64,000 nt of DNA from Palaemon carinicauda (lineage: Eukaryota > Arthropoda > Malacostraca > Decapoda > Palaemonidae). How positions within the stretch are numbered: the stretch's first letter is position 1; each line of letters starts with the position of its first letter. This document shows positions 42,943 to 56,054 of the stretch, piece by piece. The DNA lies in NCBI RefSeq assembly GCF_036898095.1, contig NC_090739.1, positions 102,959,019 to 103,023,018 of the forward strand. The letters run 5' to 3'. The notes beneath the pieces were generated by a model. The model was not told the origin of the DNA, searched no databases, and was given only the letters and a program-made list of their open reading frames with translations. The translations under genes and the position numbers were made by a program.

Positions 42943-43518
42943 CTAAGTAGTCGTGGGTTCCTGACGAATCCTTGCAGAGGATTTAGGGACGGTCTTGGAA
43001 TCCTTGGATTCCCTCCTGGGAGGGATACAGGATCCCAACAACGAGGTTCGAGGGGCCCCTTCCTCGCGAGACGATTCTCCTGCCTGAAGCGAAGTCTCCC
43101 CCCTTGGTGCCGAGGGGAAGACTACCGCCCCACTGGACTCACCTGAGGACGGAAAGGCCTCGTCCACGGGAGAAGGAGAGAGTACTCGTGCAGGAGTAGG
43201 GACCTTCGCGACCGACCTCTTGGGAACCAACTTCGCCCTGGGGGAGGTCACCACGAAGTCCACTCCTCTCTTTCTCTTCAGCGTAGGAGAGACAGCCGTT
43301 GGTTTGTTACCCTGGCCGGCGAGTGCTGGTTTCATAACCCTCACTAACGCCCGTGCCAGAGAACCAAACCAAGTCTGCTGCTCCAAGGACACAGAGTCCA
43401 AAATCCTCGCTAAAGGGAAAGGGATCGGGCGATCCTTTGGAGTGGACACGACGGTACCTGCCTGAAAAGAAGGTGGGGAAGAATGATGTACTAACCTCTC
43501 CTCATCCTGCACTACCAA
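42943..43518 (-). pseudogene. gag: Element D gag, central linker
   Basis: Open frame with 'FQAGTVVSTPKDRPIPFPL', 'TWFGSLARALVRVMKPALAG', LKRKRGVDFVVTSPRAKLVP and 'SPSPVDEAFPSSGESS'. Matches gag middles of GC, B and E. The function of this Ser/Pro-rich linker is unknown. Confidence 0.75.
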
Positions 43519-43574
43519 CCTGTGTTTGGAGGTGATCCCGAGTGCTGTCTAGGAGCACGCGTTCCTGCTGCTAC

Positions 43575-44362
43575 CACCGGCTGCGGAATTCGCCGCGAAC
43601 GATGGTCGCGCGAGGGCGAATGGTCGCGCGAAGGCGAATGGTCGCGCGGGAGCGCGGGCGAGCGATCGCGCGGGCGCGCAGGTGGATGATCGCGCGGGCG
43701 CGCAGGCGAGCGGTCGCGCGGGCGCACAGGCGAGTGGGCGCGAGGGTGGGCAGGTAAATGAACGCGTGTCCGAGGCGACAAACGCAAGCGTTGGCGCGAC
43801 GGCGAGGGAACGCGCTGCCGCGTAGGTGAGGAAGATCGCTGGCGATGTAGATCCACAGGCGATCAATGATGAGCTGGTGAGTACAGTCGCTCAAGTTGGC
43901 GATGGCGCGATGTGGCATGTCGACGCACTGGCGTGCGATGGTGAGCAGCATGCGCAGGTAAATGACTGCGTAATGGTAAGCGATGGCGAGCAGCATGCGC
44001 AGGTGAATGATCGCGTGATGGGGTGCGATGGTGATCAGCATCCACAGGAGGGCAATCGTGCAGGGGCGAGCGATGGCGAGCAGCATGCGCAGGAGGGCGA
44101 TCGCGTGATGGCGAGCAGCATGCGCAGGTGGGCGATCGCGTGATGGGGTGCGATGGTGATCAGCATCCGCAGGAGGGCGATCGTGCAGGGTCGAGCGATG
44201 GCGAGCAGCATGCGCAGAAGGGCGATCGTGCAATGGCGAGCGATGGTGAGCAGCATGCGCAGGCGGGCGATCGCGCGATGGCGAGCTAGAAGCTGGCGAA
44301 CCATGTTCCTTCAGGAGCGTTGGAGAACGTTGGCGCGCTAGCTGTCGCTGTTGAATAGGCGA
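43575..44362 (-). pseudogene. gag: Element D gag low-complexity region with 35-bp and 16-bp units
   Basis: Related to the H arrays: diverged 35-bp units (GCATGCTGCTCGCCATCGC core on the minus strand) at ~43950-44287 and 16-bp GCGCGACCxxTCGCCT-type units at ~43610-43735. Units are more diverged than in H. Several frames are open on the minus strand. Confidence 0.7.
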
Positions 44363-44364
44363 TA

Positions 44365-45261
<897 letters not shown>

Positions 45262-45263
45262 TA

Positions 45264-46866
45264 CTAAGATCGCCTGTGCGCGCTGGCAAGCAGGTGAACG
45301 CTGGCGAGGAGGTAATCGCTGGCGCGTAGGTGATCGCTGGCGAGCTGGAGATCGCTGGCGAGCAGAAGGTCGACGCGTGTCATGTGAAAGGACAGGTGGC
45401 GCGGTGCGTTCACGAGCAGGAACTGGGAGATCGCTGGTGCGTTGGCGAACATGTGTTTTTGACACACGCGCAGCACGATGTTGCGTAGCCACAGGACCAG
45501 ACAGATGGTGATCAGGGAGTTCAGCAGGAACTAAAGGGTGGTCAGAGACTGCAGGGCGATGATCCTCAAATGAGCGCTGACGCTCGGAAGAGAGCTGACG
45601 AGCAGGAGAGCGCTGGCGAGGGGGGCGAACATCAGGAGAGAGCCAACGAGCAGGTGAGCGTCGGCGAGCTGGTGAGCGTCGGCGACCAGGAGAGTCTTGG
45701 CGAGCAGGAGATCGTCGACGAGCAGGAGAGCGCTGAAGATCAGGAGAGCGCTGGCGAGCAGGAGAGCGCTGGCGAGCAGGAGAGCGCTGGCGAGCAGGAG
45801 AGCGCTGGCGAGCAAGAGAGCGCTTGTGCGCAAGCACTGCTCGCGTAAGGGAAGGATCCCTTAGCCCCGAAGGGACCGTTGCCCGTCGGGTGACGAGTTC
45901 TCCAGAAGGCGAAGATCTGGCAGGAGATGGTGAGCGGTCTGCAGAGAGGTTCAAGGAGGGCGGAGCTGTAGGTTGAGGCTGACGAGGAGAGTCCCCCCCG
46001 GAGGATGAAGACCCAAAAAGGCGCCTCTTAGTTCCCCTGTAAGGGGAAGGGAGGCCCTTGTGGCGTAGCGGACGGTGAGCCTTACGGCGGAGGCGGCCTC
46101 GGGGAAGATCGTCGGGACCATCGGTCCTCCGGAGGGGAGTCTCCGTTAAAGCACTTCCCTCAGAAGGAAGCTGAGCAGCAGCCGAGACCGAAGGACTCAC
46201 TTCCCCCTTCGAAGGATGTACGGAAGGAGGAGGAGAGTCTTTAGCACCATCACCCGCAACAGCACCTGCGGCGGAAGGCCCAGCCACGTTGGAGGCCTCT
46301 GTCACCACGACGTCGACAATAGACAGAGGGTCTACCTCTGCTACCGCCGGCGACTGCTTAACAGCGACCCCCAACGAGACAAGGTCGATAAGAGCGACCC
46401 TGGAGGGCAAGCCCTTAAGCCCCAGGGACGACCAAATCTGTAAAAGATCATCACTGGATAAGGCATTATCAATAACCTCCCCCGGAGGAGGAGGGGGAAC
46501 CGCCTCGCTATGGGAGGCGACGCCCTCTCCCCCCACCGAAGGGCCTGTGCTCCCACTCGGCCGACTCTCCTTAGGAGGCGGACGAGGGGAAGCTTCGGAG
46601 GAGGTTTGGGCGGCGGAAAAAGAGTCCCGAGAACCTTCCTCCTTCAAGGCTAACCCCGGAGGAGAACGGTCTCTCTTGGACTTCTTCTTACGCCGACGGC
46701 CAAACCTCTCCCACTGGGAGGCAGACCACTCCCTGCACTCACGGCACATGTTCTCCTGGTCACACCGTCGGCCCCGACATTGAGGGCAGAGGGTGTGCGG
46801 ATCCGTATTTACGTCCGACATGAAAGTCCCACAAGGACGACCGGCAACTCCAGGGCATGTACGCAT
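45264..46866 (-). pseudogene. gag: Element D gag, N-terminal part
   Basis: The best gag head in the window: ATG at 46866 gives MRTCPGVAGRPCGTFM, then CPQCRGRRCDQENMCREC (CxxC plus a later CxxC, zinc-ribbon-like), then basic RRRKKKSKRDRS. The frame stays open for over 530 codons through GLKGLPSRVALIDLVSLG, ALTETPLRRT, 'GRLRRKAHRPLRHKGLPSPY' and KRRLFGSSS into a long RS domain of six-residue RSPARQ units (18-bp repeat, ~45560-45840). It is cut by the MITE at 45261. Upstream, TTTTCTTTTCAG just before the coding region resembles a splice acceptor. Confidence 0.85.
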
Positions 46867-46984
46867 TGTAAAGAAATAACTGAAGGTCAACTTCCAACCA
46901 ACACACACGCTGAAAAGAAAAAGCAGAAAATTAAAGGCTGTCACGAGGGCGATGAGCAGACACGTCTGATCACCGCCGAGCCAA

Positions 46985-47168
46985 AAGTGAAGTGGAACAA
47001 GTCACCGGTGTGTGGAGGGGGGAGGGGTAACAAGCTACCCTTCCCCACCCCCCGCTAACTAGCGCGGGGGTAATTAACCCTCGTTAAAACTATTGGCTCG
47101 TCATTTCAGCTGCGCTAAAAGGTAAACCCTCTGTAAATAGCGTGGTTTGTATTTCGGTTACGGAACAA
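46985..47168 (-). repeat. Element D left ITR
   Basis: Ends GGTTACGGAACAA on the plus strand. The remaining tip of the GC right ITR follows directly at 47169-47194. Confidence 0.85.
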
Positions 47169-47194
47169 ATACAAATTATCTCCGAATTTGTCAT
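47169..47194 (+). repeat. Element GC right ITR, outermost tip
   Basis: ATACAAATTATCTCCGAATT plus TGTCAT: the part of the GC tip displaced 9 kb by the insertion of element D. Confidence 0.9.
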
Positions 47195-47871
47195 TTTAAA
47201 ACATAACTCACATTTATTAAAGCTTTATTATATAACATAATTTTGTAATATAACGAATATACTGTTTGTTTCATCAAAACTTTACCTAAGGCACAACTAA
47301 CAAATATTCATGAAACACTTGGGAACTGTATAATAGTTGAAAATCATAACAAAACTGGATATGCTTATAAGAAATGGTAGATCTCTGAGTGATTGGGCCT
47401 ACTTGGTTTTAAATTAAGAGGCAAGAGAATAATAACTTACATGTAAAGCAACAAATGTGAAAAGAATGATAGTGTCAATCTTATTGCTGCTTTAGAAATC
47501 AACAGCGAATAATTTTGCCTATGCTGTTGTCATATGGGTTTAGGACCTTTTATTCTCTTGACATATTTACTAACACCTTTTGAACTAAAACTTCCAAAAG
47601 GTTTATGCTACAGGTCTTAGAAATATTTATGTAATAGCCAATTTTTTTTTAGTCTATGGAGTTACTTCATTGCCGATGTATTTGTAGTAAATGCTTGTGG
47701 GAAAATATACCCAATATTGTAGTCTACATTTAATTACTGTTTGCCACATGTAGTAAGTGCTATATGTAAAATACAATTTATCTATACTGGCATTTAATTA
47801 ATGTAAGTATGATGTACATAAGGGCTATATTTAAGGTTTACTAAGATAAAGCATCATTAAGAAATTTGGAT
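47195..47871. other. AT-rich spacer, nothing recognised
   Basis: 677 bp between the ends of GC and F. No ORF, repeat or RNA gene could be supported. Confidence 0.6.
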
Positions 47872-47901
47872 TTGTTCCGTAACTGAAATACGAACCACGC
47901 T
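47872..47901 (+). repeat. Element F left ITR tip (displaced)
   Basis: 30 bp, TTGTTCCGTAACTGAAATAC plus GAACCACGCT, followed directly by the same tip sequence belonging to element E. Confidence 0.85.
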
Positions 47902-48031
47902 TTGTTCCGTAACCGAAATACAAACCACGCTATTTAATTAGGGTATTACTTTTGGCGTAGCGAGGGGGTAGGGGAGGGGGAGCCAGCTACCCCTCCCCCC
48001 CCCTCACACACCGGTGACTAGCTCACTTTGC
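47902..48031 (+). repeat. Element E left ITR (internally deleted)
   Basis: Starts TTGTTCCGTAACC. A deletion after TTTTGGCGTAGC removes the AGCTGAAATGACGAGCC block, and the palindrome is altered to GGGGGAGCCAGCTACCCC. Confidence 0.85.
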
Positions 48032-48140
48032 TTTTGGCTCGGGCGATGAACAGACGTATCTGCTCCCACCCTCGCTTATTGACAGCCTTTGATCTTGTTT
48101 TGCTTTTTCTTTGCAGTGTGCTTGGAAGTTGGCCTCTACT

Positions 48141-49250
48141 ATGCGGAAGTGCCCCAGACTACCTGACCGCCCTTGTGGTACATATATGTTGGTGGTCGAA
48201 ACGGACCCTCACACCTTATGTCCGTTTTGCAGGGGCCAACGGTGTGATAGAGACAAAGTGTGTAGTGAGTGTAGGGAGTGGTCTACCTCCCGGTGGGAGA
48301 GGTTTTCCCGGCGCCGGAAGAAGAAGTCCAAACGGGATCTTTCTCCTTCAAAGATTTCCTTGAAGAAAGAAAATTCCAAGGACTCTTCTTCCGTAACCCG
48401 AACCTCCTCCGGAGCTCCCACTCGATCGGTCTCTTCCAAGAGGTCGTCGAGTGGTTGCGTTGGCCGTACTTTTGTTGACCGACCTCGGGGTTCGGGAGAG
48501 GGAGTTGCTTCCCATAGCGAGGCAGCTCCTCCTCCTCCCCTGGGGGGGGATTTTTCTGATAATACAGTACTGTTGCTAATGATGATTTGTTGCAGCCTTG
48601 GGCTTCCTTGGGTCTTAAGGGTTTGCCCTCCAGGGAAGCCCTGTTTGACATAATCAGGTTGGGAGCTGCTGTCAAACAGTCGCCGGCGATAGCAGAGGTT
48701 GACCCTCTGTCTATCGTCGATGTTGTTGTGGCAGAGGCTTCCGACGAGTTAGGTCAAACCTCTGCCTTAGGTGCTGATGTTGCTGAAGGCTTAGTTCCCC
48801 CCTCCGAACATCCTTCGAGGGAGGAGCTAATTCCAACAGTCTCTCTTGCAGGTGATTCTCGCCCTCGGGGGAGTTCACTAACAGAGACTCCTCTTCGGAG
48901 GACTGGTGATGGTCTGCCTCCTGCCCCCAGAGGACGTATCAGACGTAAGGCTCGTCTCCCTCTTCGCCGTAGAAGCCTTCCTTCTCCGCACAAGAGAGTT
49001 AGGAGGCGCCTCTTTGGTTCCTCGCCGTCGCAGTCCCCCACAGAGGATTTTCCTCGCCGTGCATTGACCGTTAAAGCTGCATCCCTGGACCTCTCTGTAG
49101 ATCGTTCGCGATCTCCTTCGCCTGCCACACCTGCTGACCTTCCTTCTCCGTTCCTGGCTTGTGACGCGCTGTGGTTGCCCACGCACCCCGTTATCCAACG
49201 GGCACCGGTCCCTTCGGGGCAAAAGGGGCTTTCTCACATTCTGAGTAAGT
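48141..49250 (+). pseudogene. gag: Element E gag, N-terminal part
   Basis: ATG at 48141: MRKCPRLPDRPCGTYM, then CPFCRGQRCDRDKVCSEC, then RRRKKKSKRD. A frameshift near 48570 (GGDFSDNT, then a new frame with ASLGLKGLPSREALFDIIRLG) separates head and middle. The second part has GSSLTETPLRRT, RIRRKARLPLRRRSLPSP and RRRLFGSSP, the basic block common to all copies. The TTTTTCTTTGCAG just upstream is acceptor-like. Confidence 0.85.
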
Positions 49251-51100
49251 CCCTTAAGTGCCAGGTATCCCCTGTGCTCCCACGTTCTTCTGCGCTCTCT
49301 CGCGCAAGCGCTTTCCTGTTCCTGCTGTTCCTGTTCCTGCTGTTCCTGAGACGACGATCCAGAAACATCCTGTGCCAGGGACAACGCGCCAGCGATCTCC
49401 TGCTCGCCATCGATCTCCTGCGCGCCAGCGATCTCCTGTATGCCAGCGATCTTTTCGCCAGCGCACGACTGCGCACCCTGTTCCTGATGCGCGCCACGCG
49501 CGCCTATGATCTCCTGCGAGCCCATGATCTCCAGCTCGCCAGCGCTCTTCACCTGCGCGCCAGGTGCGAGCCATCGCTCGCCTGCGCGCCCACGATCTCC
49601 GGATCTGGGCGCAGGAGGGAAGACTCTACTTTCACCTTCTCGTCAGCGATCTCCTGCACGCCCTCGGACCTCGCCCACTCGTCAGCCCTCTGTGCACCAT
49701 TGCGCGCAGTCACCTTCGCGCGCACATGTTCCAGCCCTTGCTGTGCGCTCTTCTAGAGGCCTCTGAGATCCTGTGCGCCCACGCGGCGTCACCTTCGCGA
49801 GCAACTACGCTTGCTGTTCCTGCTGCGCGCCCTCTGCCTTCGCCAGACCGCGCACCTGCATGCCACCGATCTCCTGCGCGCCCGCGTGCACCATCACCTG
49901 CATGCCCACTCGCCTGCTCGCCATAGATCGCCTGCGCGGCCGCGCGCACCCTCGCCTTTGCGCAGTTGCGCACCTGCGTGCCCTGCGTGCCATCGCACAC
50001 CTGTGCGCCATCGCTCGCCTGTGCGCCATCGCTCTCCTGTTCGCCAGCACTCGCTCACATGCCCACGCGCGCCCTCGCCTACGCCTTCATCTCCGTGCGA
50101 ACCAAGGAATGTTCCATCGCGCCAGCGCCAGCGTGAGCCCCAGCGCGATTCCCATCGGGTTTCACAGCGCGAGGCTTCAGGAACAAGAGCAGCCAGGTCG
50201 TCATCTTCACGTCCCCCCATCACGCCCACTCGCCTGCTCGCCATAGATCGCCTGCGCGGCCGCGCGCACCCTCGCCTGTGTGCAGTTGCTCACCTGCACG
50301 CCCTGCGCGCCATCGCTCACCTGTGCGCCATCGTTCGCCTGTGCGCCATCGCTCTCTTGTTCGCCAGCACTCGCCCGCACGCCCACGCGCGCCTTCATCT
50401 CCGTGCGAACCAGGGAATATTCCATCGCGCCAGCACCAGCGTGAGCCCCAGCGCGATTCCCATCGGGTTTCACAGCGCGATTCCCATTGGGTTTCACAGC
50501 GCGATTCCCATTGGGTTTCACAGCGCGAGCCCCAGCGCGATTCCCATCGGGTTTCACAGCAGGATTCCCATTGGGTTTCACAGCGTGAGCCCCAGCGCGA
50601 TTCCCATCGGGTTTCACAGCGCGAGGCTTCAGGAACAAGAGCAGTCAGGTCGTCATCTTCACGTCCCCCCATCACGCCCACTCGCCTGCTCGCCATAGAT
50701 CGCCTGCGCGGCCGCGCACACCCTCGCCTATGTGCAGTTGCTCACCTGCGCGCCCTGCGCGCCATCGCTCACCTGTGCGCCATCGTTCGCCTGTGTACCA
50801 TCGCTCTCTTGTTCGCCAGCACTCGCCCGCACGCCCACGCGTGCCTTCATCTCCGTGCGAACCAGGGAATATTCCATCGCGCCAGCACCAGCGTGAGCCC
50901 CAGCGCGATTCCCATTGGGTTTCACAGAGCGATTCCCATTGGGTTTCACAGCGCGATTCCCATTGGGTTTCACAGCGCGAGCCCCCGCGCGAGGCTTCAG
51001 GAACAAGAACAGCCAGGTCGTCATCTTCACGCACCCCCCCCCCTGCAAGCGCAGATCAGTGCGCTCGCAGGAGGAGGGGAAGTCTTCAGATAGGTCCAGG
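49251..51100 (+). pseudogene. gag: Element E gag low-complexity middle with macro-repeats
   Basis: CpG-rich Arg/Ser/Pro/Ala-coding DNA built from 18-bp units (CGCCAGCGATCTCCTGxx) and then three large repeats (49905-51035). Several frames are open on both strands, so individual ORFs are not reliable gene calls. No function beyond a probable RS-type disordered region. Confidence 0.6.
49905..51035 (+). repeat. Three macro-repeats (~320, ~452, ~360 bp) with nested 24-bp array
   Basis: Units start at 49905, 50225 and 50677 with CCCACTCGCCTGCTCGCCAT and end in GCTTCAGGAACAAGA. Each contains a 24-bp minisatellite (CAGCGCGATTCCCATxGGGT plus TTCA), reading QRDSHWVS or QREPQRDS in one frame. Copy number differs by unit: one in the first, about seven in the second, three in the third. 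Confidence 0.9.
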
Positions 51101-51124
51101 AACCAATTTTCCCTCTCTTTTCAG

Positions 51125-52455
51125 GCAGGCCCCATTGTAGTGTCTACTCTGAAGAATCGCCCGATCCCCTTCCCTCCGGAGGGAGTCTCTGACACTGCGT
51201 CTGTCAGTAAGCAGCCATGGTTTGGGTCCCTTATCAGAGCTGTCGTCCAGGCTGTCAAGCCTGCCTTCTCTGAGTTGGGCCTCAAACCAAGGGCAGCTCC
51301 GACCCTACTGAAGAGGAAGAGAAGAGTAAAGGTCGTGGTGACTTCTCCCAGGGTCAAGCTGGCTCCTAAGAAATCCGTGAGGAAGGCTCCCTCGCCCCCT
51401 CAGACTTTCTCTCCATCTCCTGTGGACGAGTATTTTCCGTCCTCGGGAGTCTACCGAGGTGAGGCGTTCTCCCATCGCACCAATGGGAGAATCGTCCCGA
51501 GTTGGGGCGGAGAAGAGCCCTCAGACTTCGTTATTGGAGTCCAGTATCCCTCTTAGGAGGGAACCTAAGGACTCTTAAGACCATCTCTAAGTCGTCTTCC
51601 AGGATTCGACCGGAACCAACGAGACCCGAGGAGAACGTCCACGTGTCCCCCCAAGTAGAGCCTTTGGGGACGGGAGGCTTTGCTGCCAGTTCTCCAGGGG
51701 GAGAGCAACAGGAGTCAGAGCATGCCTTCTGGCAGGCCCTGACCCTGATGAGGCATCTCATCGGGATCCCGGACACCGAGATTCCTCCTCGTGAGGGCAA
51801 GGACACGGTCCTGGACCGAGTCTTTGGCACCCAGAAGCCCGCTAAGGCCAGTGCGGCTTTGCCCTGGTCCCAAGGGGTGAAGAGTGCCAGGGATAAGGTT
51901 GAGGGCCAGTTCTCCGAGCTCGCCTCCTCCAGCCGTTCCACTGCTGGCAACAAGCTCCTCCCTCCTCCTCGTATCCACCAGAGGAGGTACTTTGAGATCA
52001 TGGAGGAGCCTTGCTTAGTTCTTCCCTTGCACCACTCTGTGGAAGAGCTTACCAAGGGAGTCCCTCTAGAGAGGCTCTCTAGCCGGCAAGTGACTATCTC
52101 GGCGACTGAGATCCTAAGCCAGGAGAAGGTTGCGAAGTGTGCCATGCAGGCTACTTCGTGGCTGGACGTCTGGCTGGGGTCTCTTGGCATCCTGCTGCGA
52201 TCCGAGGATCTGTCCAAGGAGAGCACCAGGAAAGCCCTGGAGACTTTCCTCCTTTCGGGCACCCGCACCAGTGAGTTTTTGGCCCACCAAGTCTTGAACT
52301 TGTGGGCCAATTCCATCTTGAAACGACGTTATGCGGTGGCAGAAAGGTTCCATTCGAAGGTCCCGGCCGTCGAAGTCAGCAGGCTCAGACATTCTTCCCT
52401 TATGGGAGAGAGTCTGTTTGAGCCCAAAGATGTGGAACAGGCAGCTGAGAGGTGA
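51125..52455 (+). pseudogene. gag: Element E gag, linker and C-terminal domain
   Basis: The linker (51125-51556) has 'QAGPIVVSTLKNRPIPFP', 'QPWFGSLIRAVVQAVKPAF' and 'LAPKKSVRKAPSPPQTFSPS'. The C-terminal domain (to 52455) is the cleanest of the window: 'EHAFWQALTLMRHLIGIPD', 'ALPWSQGVKSARDKVEGQFS', 'RRYFEIMEEP', 'KCAMQATSWLDVWLGSLGIL', 'ALETFLLSGTRTSEFLAHQV', 'LRHSSLMGESLFEPKDVEQA'. A TGA at 52453-52455 (GGTGAAG for GGTGGAG) ends it about 65 codons early; the normal end is TAG at 52649-52651. Confidence 0.85.
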
Positions 52456-52629
52456 AGGAAATCCAATCAGGACTCTGCTCCAGAGTGCTCTCACATCGAA
52501 GCCCTATAAACCTCCAGCACCTCAACAACCTCGCCCGTCCAAGACGACGAAACCGGCAGTGGCAGCAAAGACGACGGTGTCCAAACAGCAGCAAAAAGTC
52601 CTCCAGGGGAGGCAAAAATCCTAGAGGAA

Positions 52630-54317
52630 GTGCCCGAGGCCACAAACGCTAGGATTGGCAGTCCCCCTACATGTCCACCAGTGGGGGGATACCTACAAAG
52701 TTGCGCAATCAAGTGGCAGCAACTCGGGGCCGATTCCTGGACGATTTCCGTAATCAGTCAGGGATATTGCGTCCTGTTCACATCATCTCTATCTCCCCTG
52801 ACAGCGAATCCAGTGTCGTTGAGCTCCTATGCCATGGGATCGGCAAAGGGGCAGGCCCTACGGGCAGGAGTCGAGACCATGTTAAAGAAGGATGCTCTCC
52901 AAGAGGTCGTCGACGGTTCCCCAGGCTGCTTCAGTCGACTCTTTCTTGTAAAGAAGGCGTCTGGAGGCTGGAGACCAGTCATTGACCTCTCAGCTCTGAA
53001 CAAGTTTGTCAAACAAACTCCGTTCAGCATGGAGACCGCAGACACGGTCAGACTTGCAGTGAGACCACAAGACTGCGTACACTGGACCTGAAGGACGCGT
53101 ACTTCCAGATCCCAGTCCATCCGTCTTCAAGGAAGTACTTAAGATTCAGCCTAGACAACAAGGAGTACCAGTTCAAGGTGCTGTGTTTCGGTCTCTCCAC
53201 AGCACCTCAGAGTGTTCACCCTGATTTCTTCATGGGCACACAGGATTGTCATCCGTCTCCTCCGCTATCTGGACGACTGGCTGATCCTGGCAGACTCGGA
53301 TTCGACCCTTCTTCAACACCAGGACAAGCTTCTGGGACTTTGCCAAGATCTAGGGATTATGGTAAATCTCGAGAAGTCTTCTCTGCTTCCTACTCAACGA
53401 CTGGTATATCTAGGCATGATCTTGGACACCAACCTCCACAAAGCCTTTCCATCAGACAACAGGATAGCAAGGCTGAGGAGGGTCGCAGATCCTTTCCTCA
53501 GATGAGAACTCCCAGCCCAATCGTGGTTATGTCTCCTCGGTCACCTTTCATCTCTGGCCCGTCTAGTTCCAAATGGTCGCCTCAGGATGAGATCCCTGCA
53601 ATGGCGGCTCAAGTCCCGGTGGAATCAAGGACATGATTCCCCGGACATTTTGGTCCCTATGGGTCCTGCGGAACGGACGGACCTTCAGTGGTGGGTGACA
53701 GACGAAAACCTACGAAAGGGAGTGGCTCTTCGCGTCCTCCCCCGGAATTGATGCTGTTCTCGGACGCCTCAAAAGAAGGGTGGGGGGCTCATGTTCTGAA
53801 CCACAGGACCTCAGGCCTATGGTCAGAATCAGAAATGTGCCTCCACATAAACCTGCTAGAAATGAAGGCCGTGTATCTGGCACTTCAGCAGTTCCAATAA
53901 TACCTGGCGGGTCACACTGTGGTGGTGATGAGCGACAACACCACGTTAGTGGCTTACATCAACAAGCAGGGATGTACCTTTTCACAACAGCTATCCCATC
54001 TTGCAGTAGAGATACTGAGGTGGACCGAAGTCCGCTCGATTCCACTATCAGCTCGCTTCATTCCAGGCAAGAGGAATGTGCTCGCCGACAATCTGAGCAG
54101 GGCGTCTCAGATAGTGAGTACCGAGTGGTCTTTGGATCATCTAGTAGCCAACAAAGTCCTGACTTTGTGGGGTTCCCCGACGGTGGATCTGTTCGCGACA
54201 GCCTTGAATTTCAAGCTTCCGCTGTACTGCTCCCCAGGCCTGGACCCCAAGGCACTCTGGCAAGATGCCTTTCAACAACGGTGGGACAACATCGACGTTT
54301 ATGCCTTTACCCCGTAA
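52630..54317 (+). pseudogene. pol: Element E pol: reverse transcriptase and RNase H
   Basis: Starts in the +1 frame over the gag end ('QSCAIKWQQLGADSWTISVI'), then 'GGWRPVIDLSALNKFV'. A small deletion after RPQD (~53075) and another in APQ(VFTR)VF (~53210) change frame. YLDDW at 53266-53280. A frame change follows near 53505, then RNase H with LFSDASKEGWG, LLEMKAVYLA, MSDNTTLVAYINKQ and NVLADNLSRAS, then the PTVDLFATALNFKLPLYCSP block. Active-site residues are present, so damage is from indels only. Confidence 0.9.
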
Positions 54318-54499
54318 TGTCTGATGAGAAGGGTACTCAACAAGACCAGAATATCGGTCAACCTTTCGATGACCTTAATAGCTCCGCTATGGCATCACGC
54401 AGAGTAGTTCCCGGACCTTCTGCAGCTCCTTACGCAACTCCCGAGAGAACTTCCTCCTCGACACGAGCTACTCAGACAACCACATACCAACATCTTCCA

Positions 54500-55574
54500 C
54501 AAAGCCGTAGCATTGCTGCGGCTTCACGCCTGGAGACTATCCAGCATCTCCTCACAGAGAGAGGCTTTTCGCAACAAGTTGCGGAAAGGATGTCTCGACA
54601 CTTGCAAAAGTCATCCGCAGGCGTCTACCAGGCAAAGTGGAGTGTCTTCTGTGGTTGGTGTCGTGGAAGGGGTATCTCTCCACTCGATGCCACTATACCA
54701 GCAGTAGCGGAGTTTCTCGTGTATTTGCGGGAAGAAATGCGCCTTTCAGTCTCGGCAGTGAAAGGCTATCGCTCAGCCTCAAGTCTTGCCTTCAGGCTCA
54801 AAGGAATGGATATTTCCTCCTCGCTGGAACTTTCTCTACTCATGCAAAGTTATGAACTTACCTGCCCTCAGTCGGAAGTGAGACCTCCTCCATGGAACGT
54901 GGTTCGAGTCCTCAGGTTTCTTAATAGACCTCATTTCGAACCATTACGCCAGGCTTCTGATCGCAACCTGACTTGGAATACTGTGTTCCTACTTGCTTAG
55001 GCCTCGGCCAAGCGAGTCAGCGAACTTCATGGTCTCTTGTATGACATCGCCCATTCAAGGGGATGGGGGGAGGTAACGTTCAGATTCGTCCCTGAGTTTG
55101 TTGCTAAGACTCAAAATCCAGGAGTGCCGGACCCTCGGTTCGACTTTCCGGATTTTAAGTCTCCGTTCTGTAACAGATGACCCAGACCATCTCCTACTGT
55201 GCCCAGTAAGGAGTTTGAGGCTCTATCTTAAGAGAACAGCTGCAGTTCGTCCTCGGGTGCAAGCATTGTTCGTGAGCACAGGAAGGACGAAGAGGAGGGT
55301 CACTAAGAATACAGTCTCAGCATGGATTTGCAGGATTATCCATCATTCCCTGAATCCCGACCCCCCTCCGTCACGTCCCCCGAGAGCACATGATGTCAGG
55401 GGCATTGCTACGTCCCTGGCATTCAAGAGAAATTACTCGGTGACGCAGGTTCTACAAGCGGGGGTTTGGAAGCGTCAGACGACCTTCACAGCCCACTACC
55501 TGCAAGAAGTGACCCACAGGAGGCTCGATACATTCTCTATCGGCCCTGTGGTGGCTGCACAACAGCTGGTTTAA
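54500..55574 (+). pseudogene. Element E tyrosine recombinase
   Basis: 'SRLETIQHLLTERGFSQQVA', VYQAKWSVFCGWCRGR and EEMRLSVSAVKGY are in frame. TAG at 54998-55000 breaks VFLLA just before AKRVSEL. A deletion near 55145 shifts the frame. The distal half is intact: TGRTKRRVTKNTVSAWI, HDVRGIATS (HxxR), LAFKRNYSVTQ, GVWKR, AHYLQEV, ending VVAAQQLV plus TAA. All catalytic residues exist but not in one frame. Confidence 0.9.
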
Positions 55575-56054
55575 ACCTCAGGCTCCTTAATGGACAAGTA
55601 ACAGAAGGTTGAGGGCATTGTTACCCGGTTTTAGTCTGCATGAATGAAAAGGTATGCCTGGCCCTTATTCTTTTCTTCATTCTCCCCTCTCTTGGGGAAA
55701 GCAGCATCCTGGGTTCTCTGCACAGCTGACCTCAAACCACTGCAGGTAAACCATGTTTCCTTGTGTTCCTAGTATTAAGATAATACTGTCACGTCCCCAT
55801 ACCCTTACGAGGTGGTATTGGGAACGTCCTAACCTAGAATTCCATCTAAAGGACTCCAGGTCAACTTCCTAGGACGAGTCACACTTCATTCCATCACACA
55901 CAAGCTTACGTAGGCCGCGGTCCTTGCAGAGCAAGGCACTTGCGAGGTGCAGGGACTCCTTATCTTGAGTACTAACACATTCAGATACCGAGTCCCCGGG
56001 CAAAAGCCAGTAACGGCTGGGACTTATCACCCTTCCTAAGGGTTAAGTCACCCT
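55575..56054 (+). other. Element E conserved 3' noncoding block
   Basis: Same hairpin-rich block: CCCCATACC/GGTATTGGG near 55795-55822 and GTCCTAA...CTAGGAC. Confidence 0.75.

Noticed and set aside
47195..47871. Host exon or RNA gene in the spacer
   Set aside because: No open frame, splice pattern or recognisable RNA fold could be supported.
47872..47930. Tandem duplication of the left tip within element E
   Set aside because: The first tip is explained as the displaced left end of F, because F resumes exactly at the matching base at 56392.
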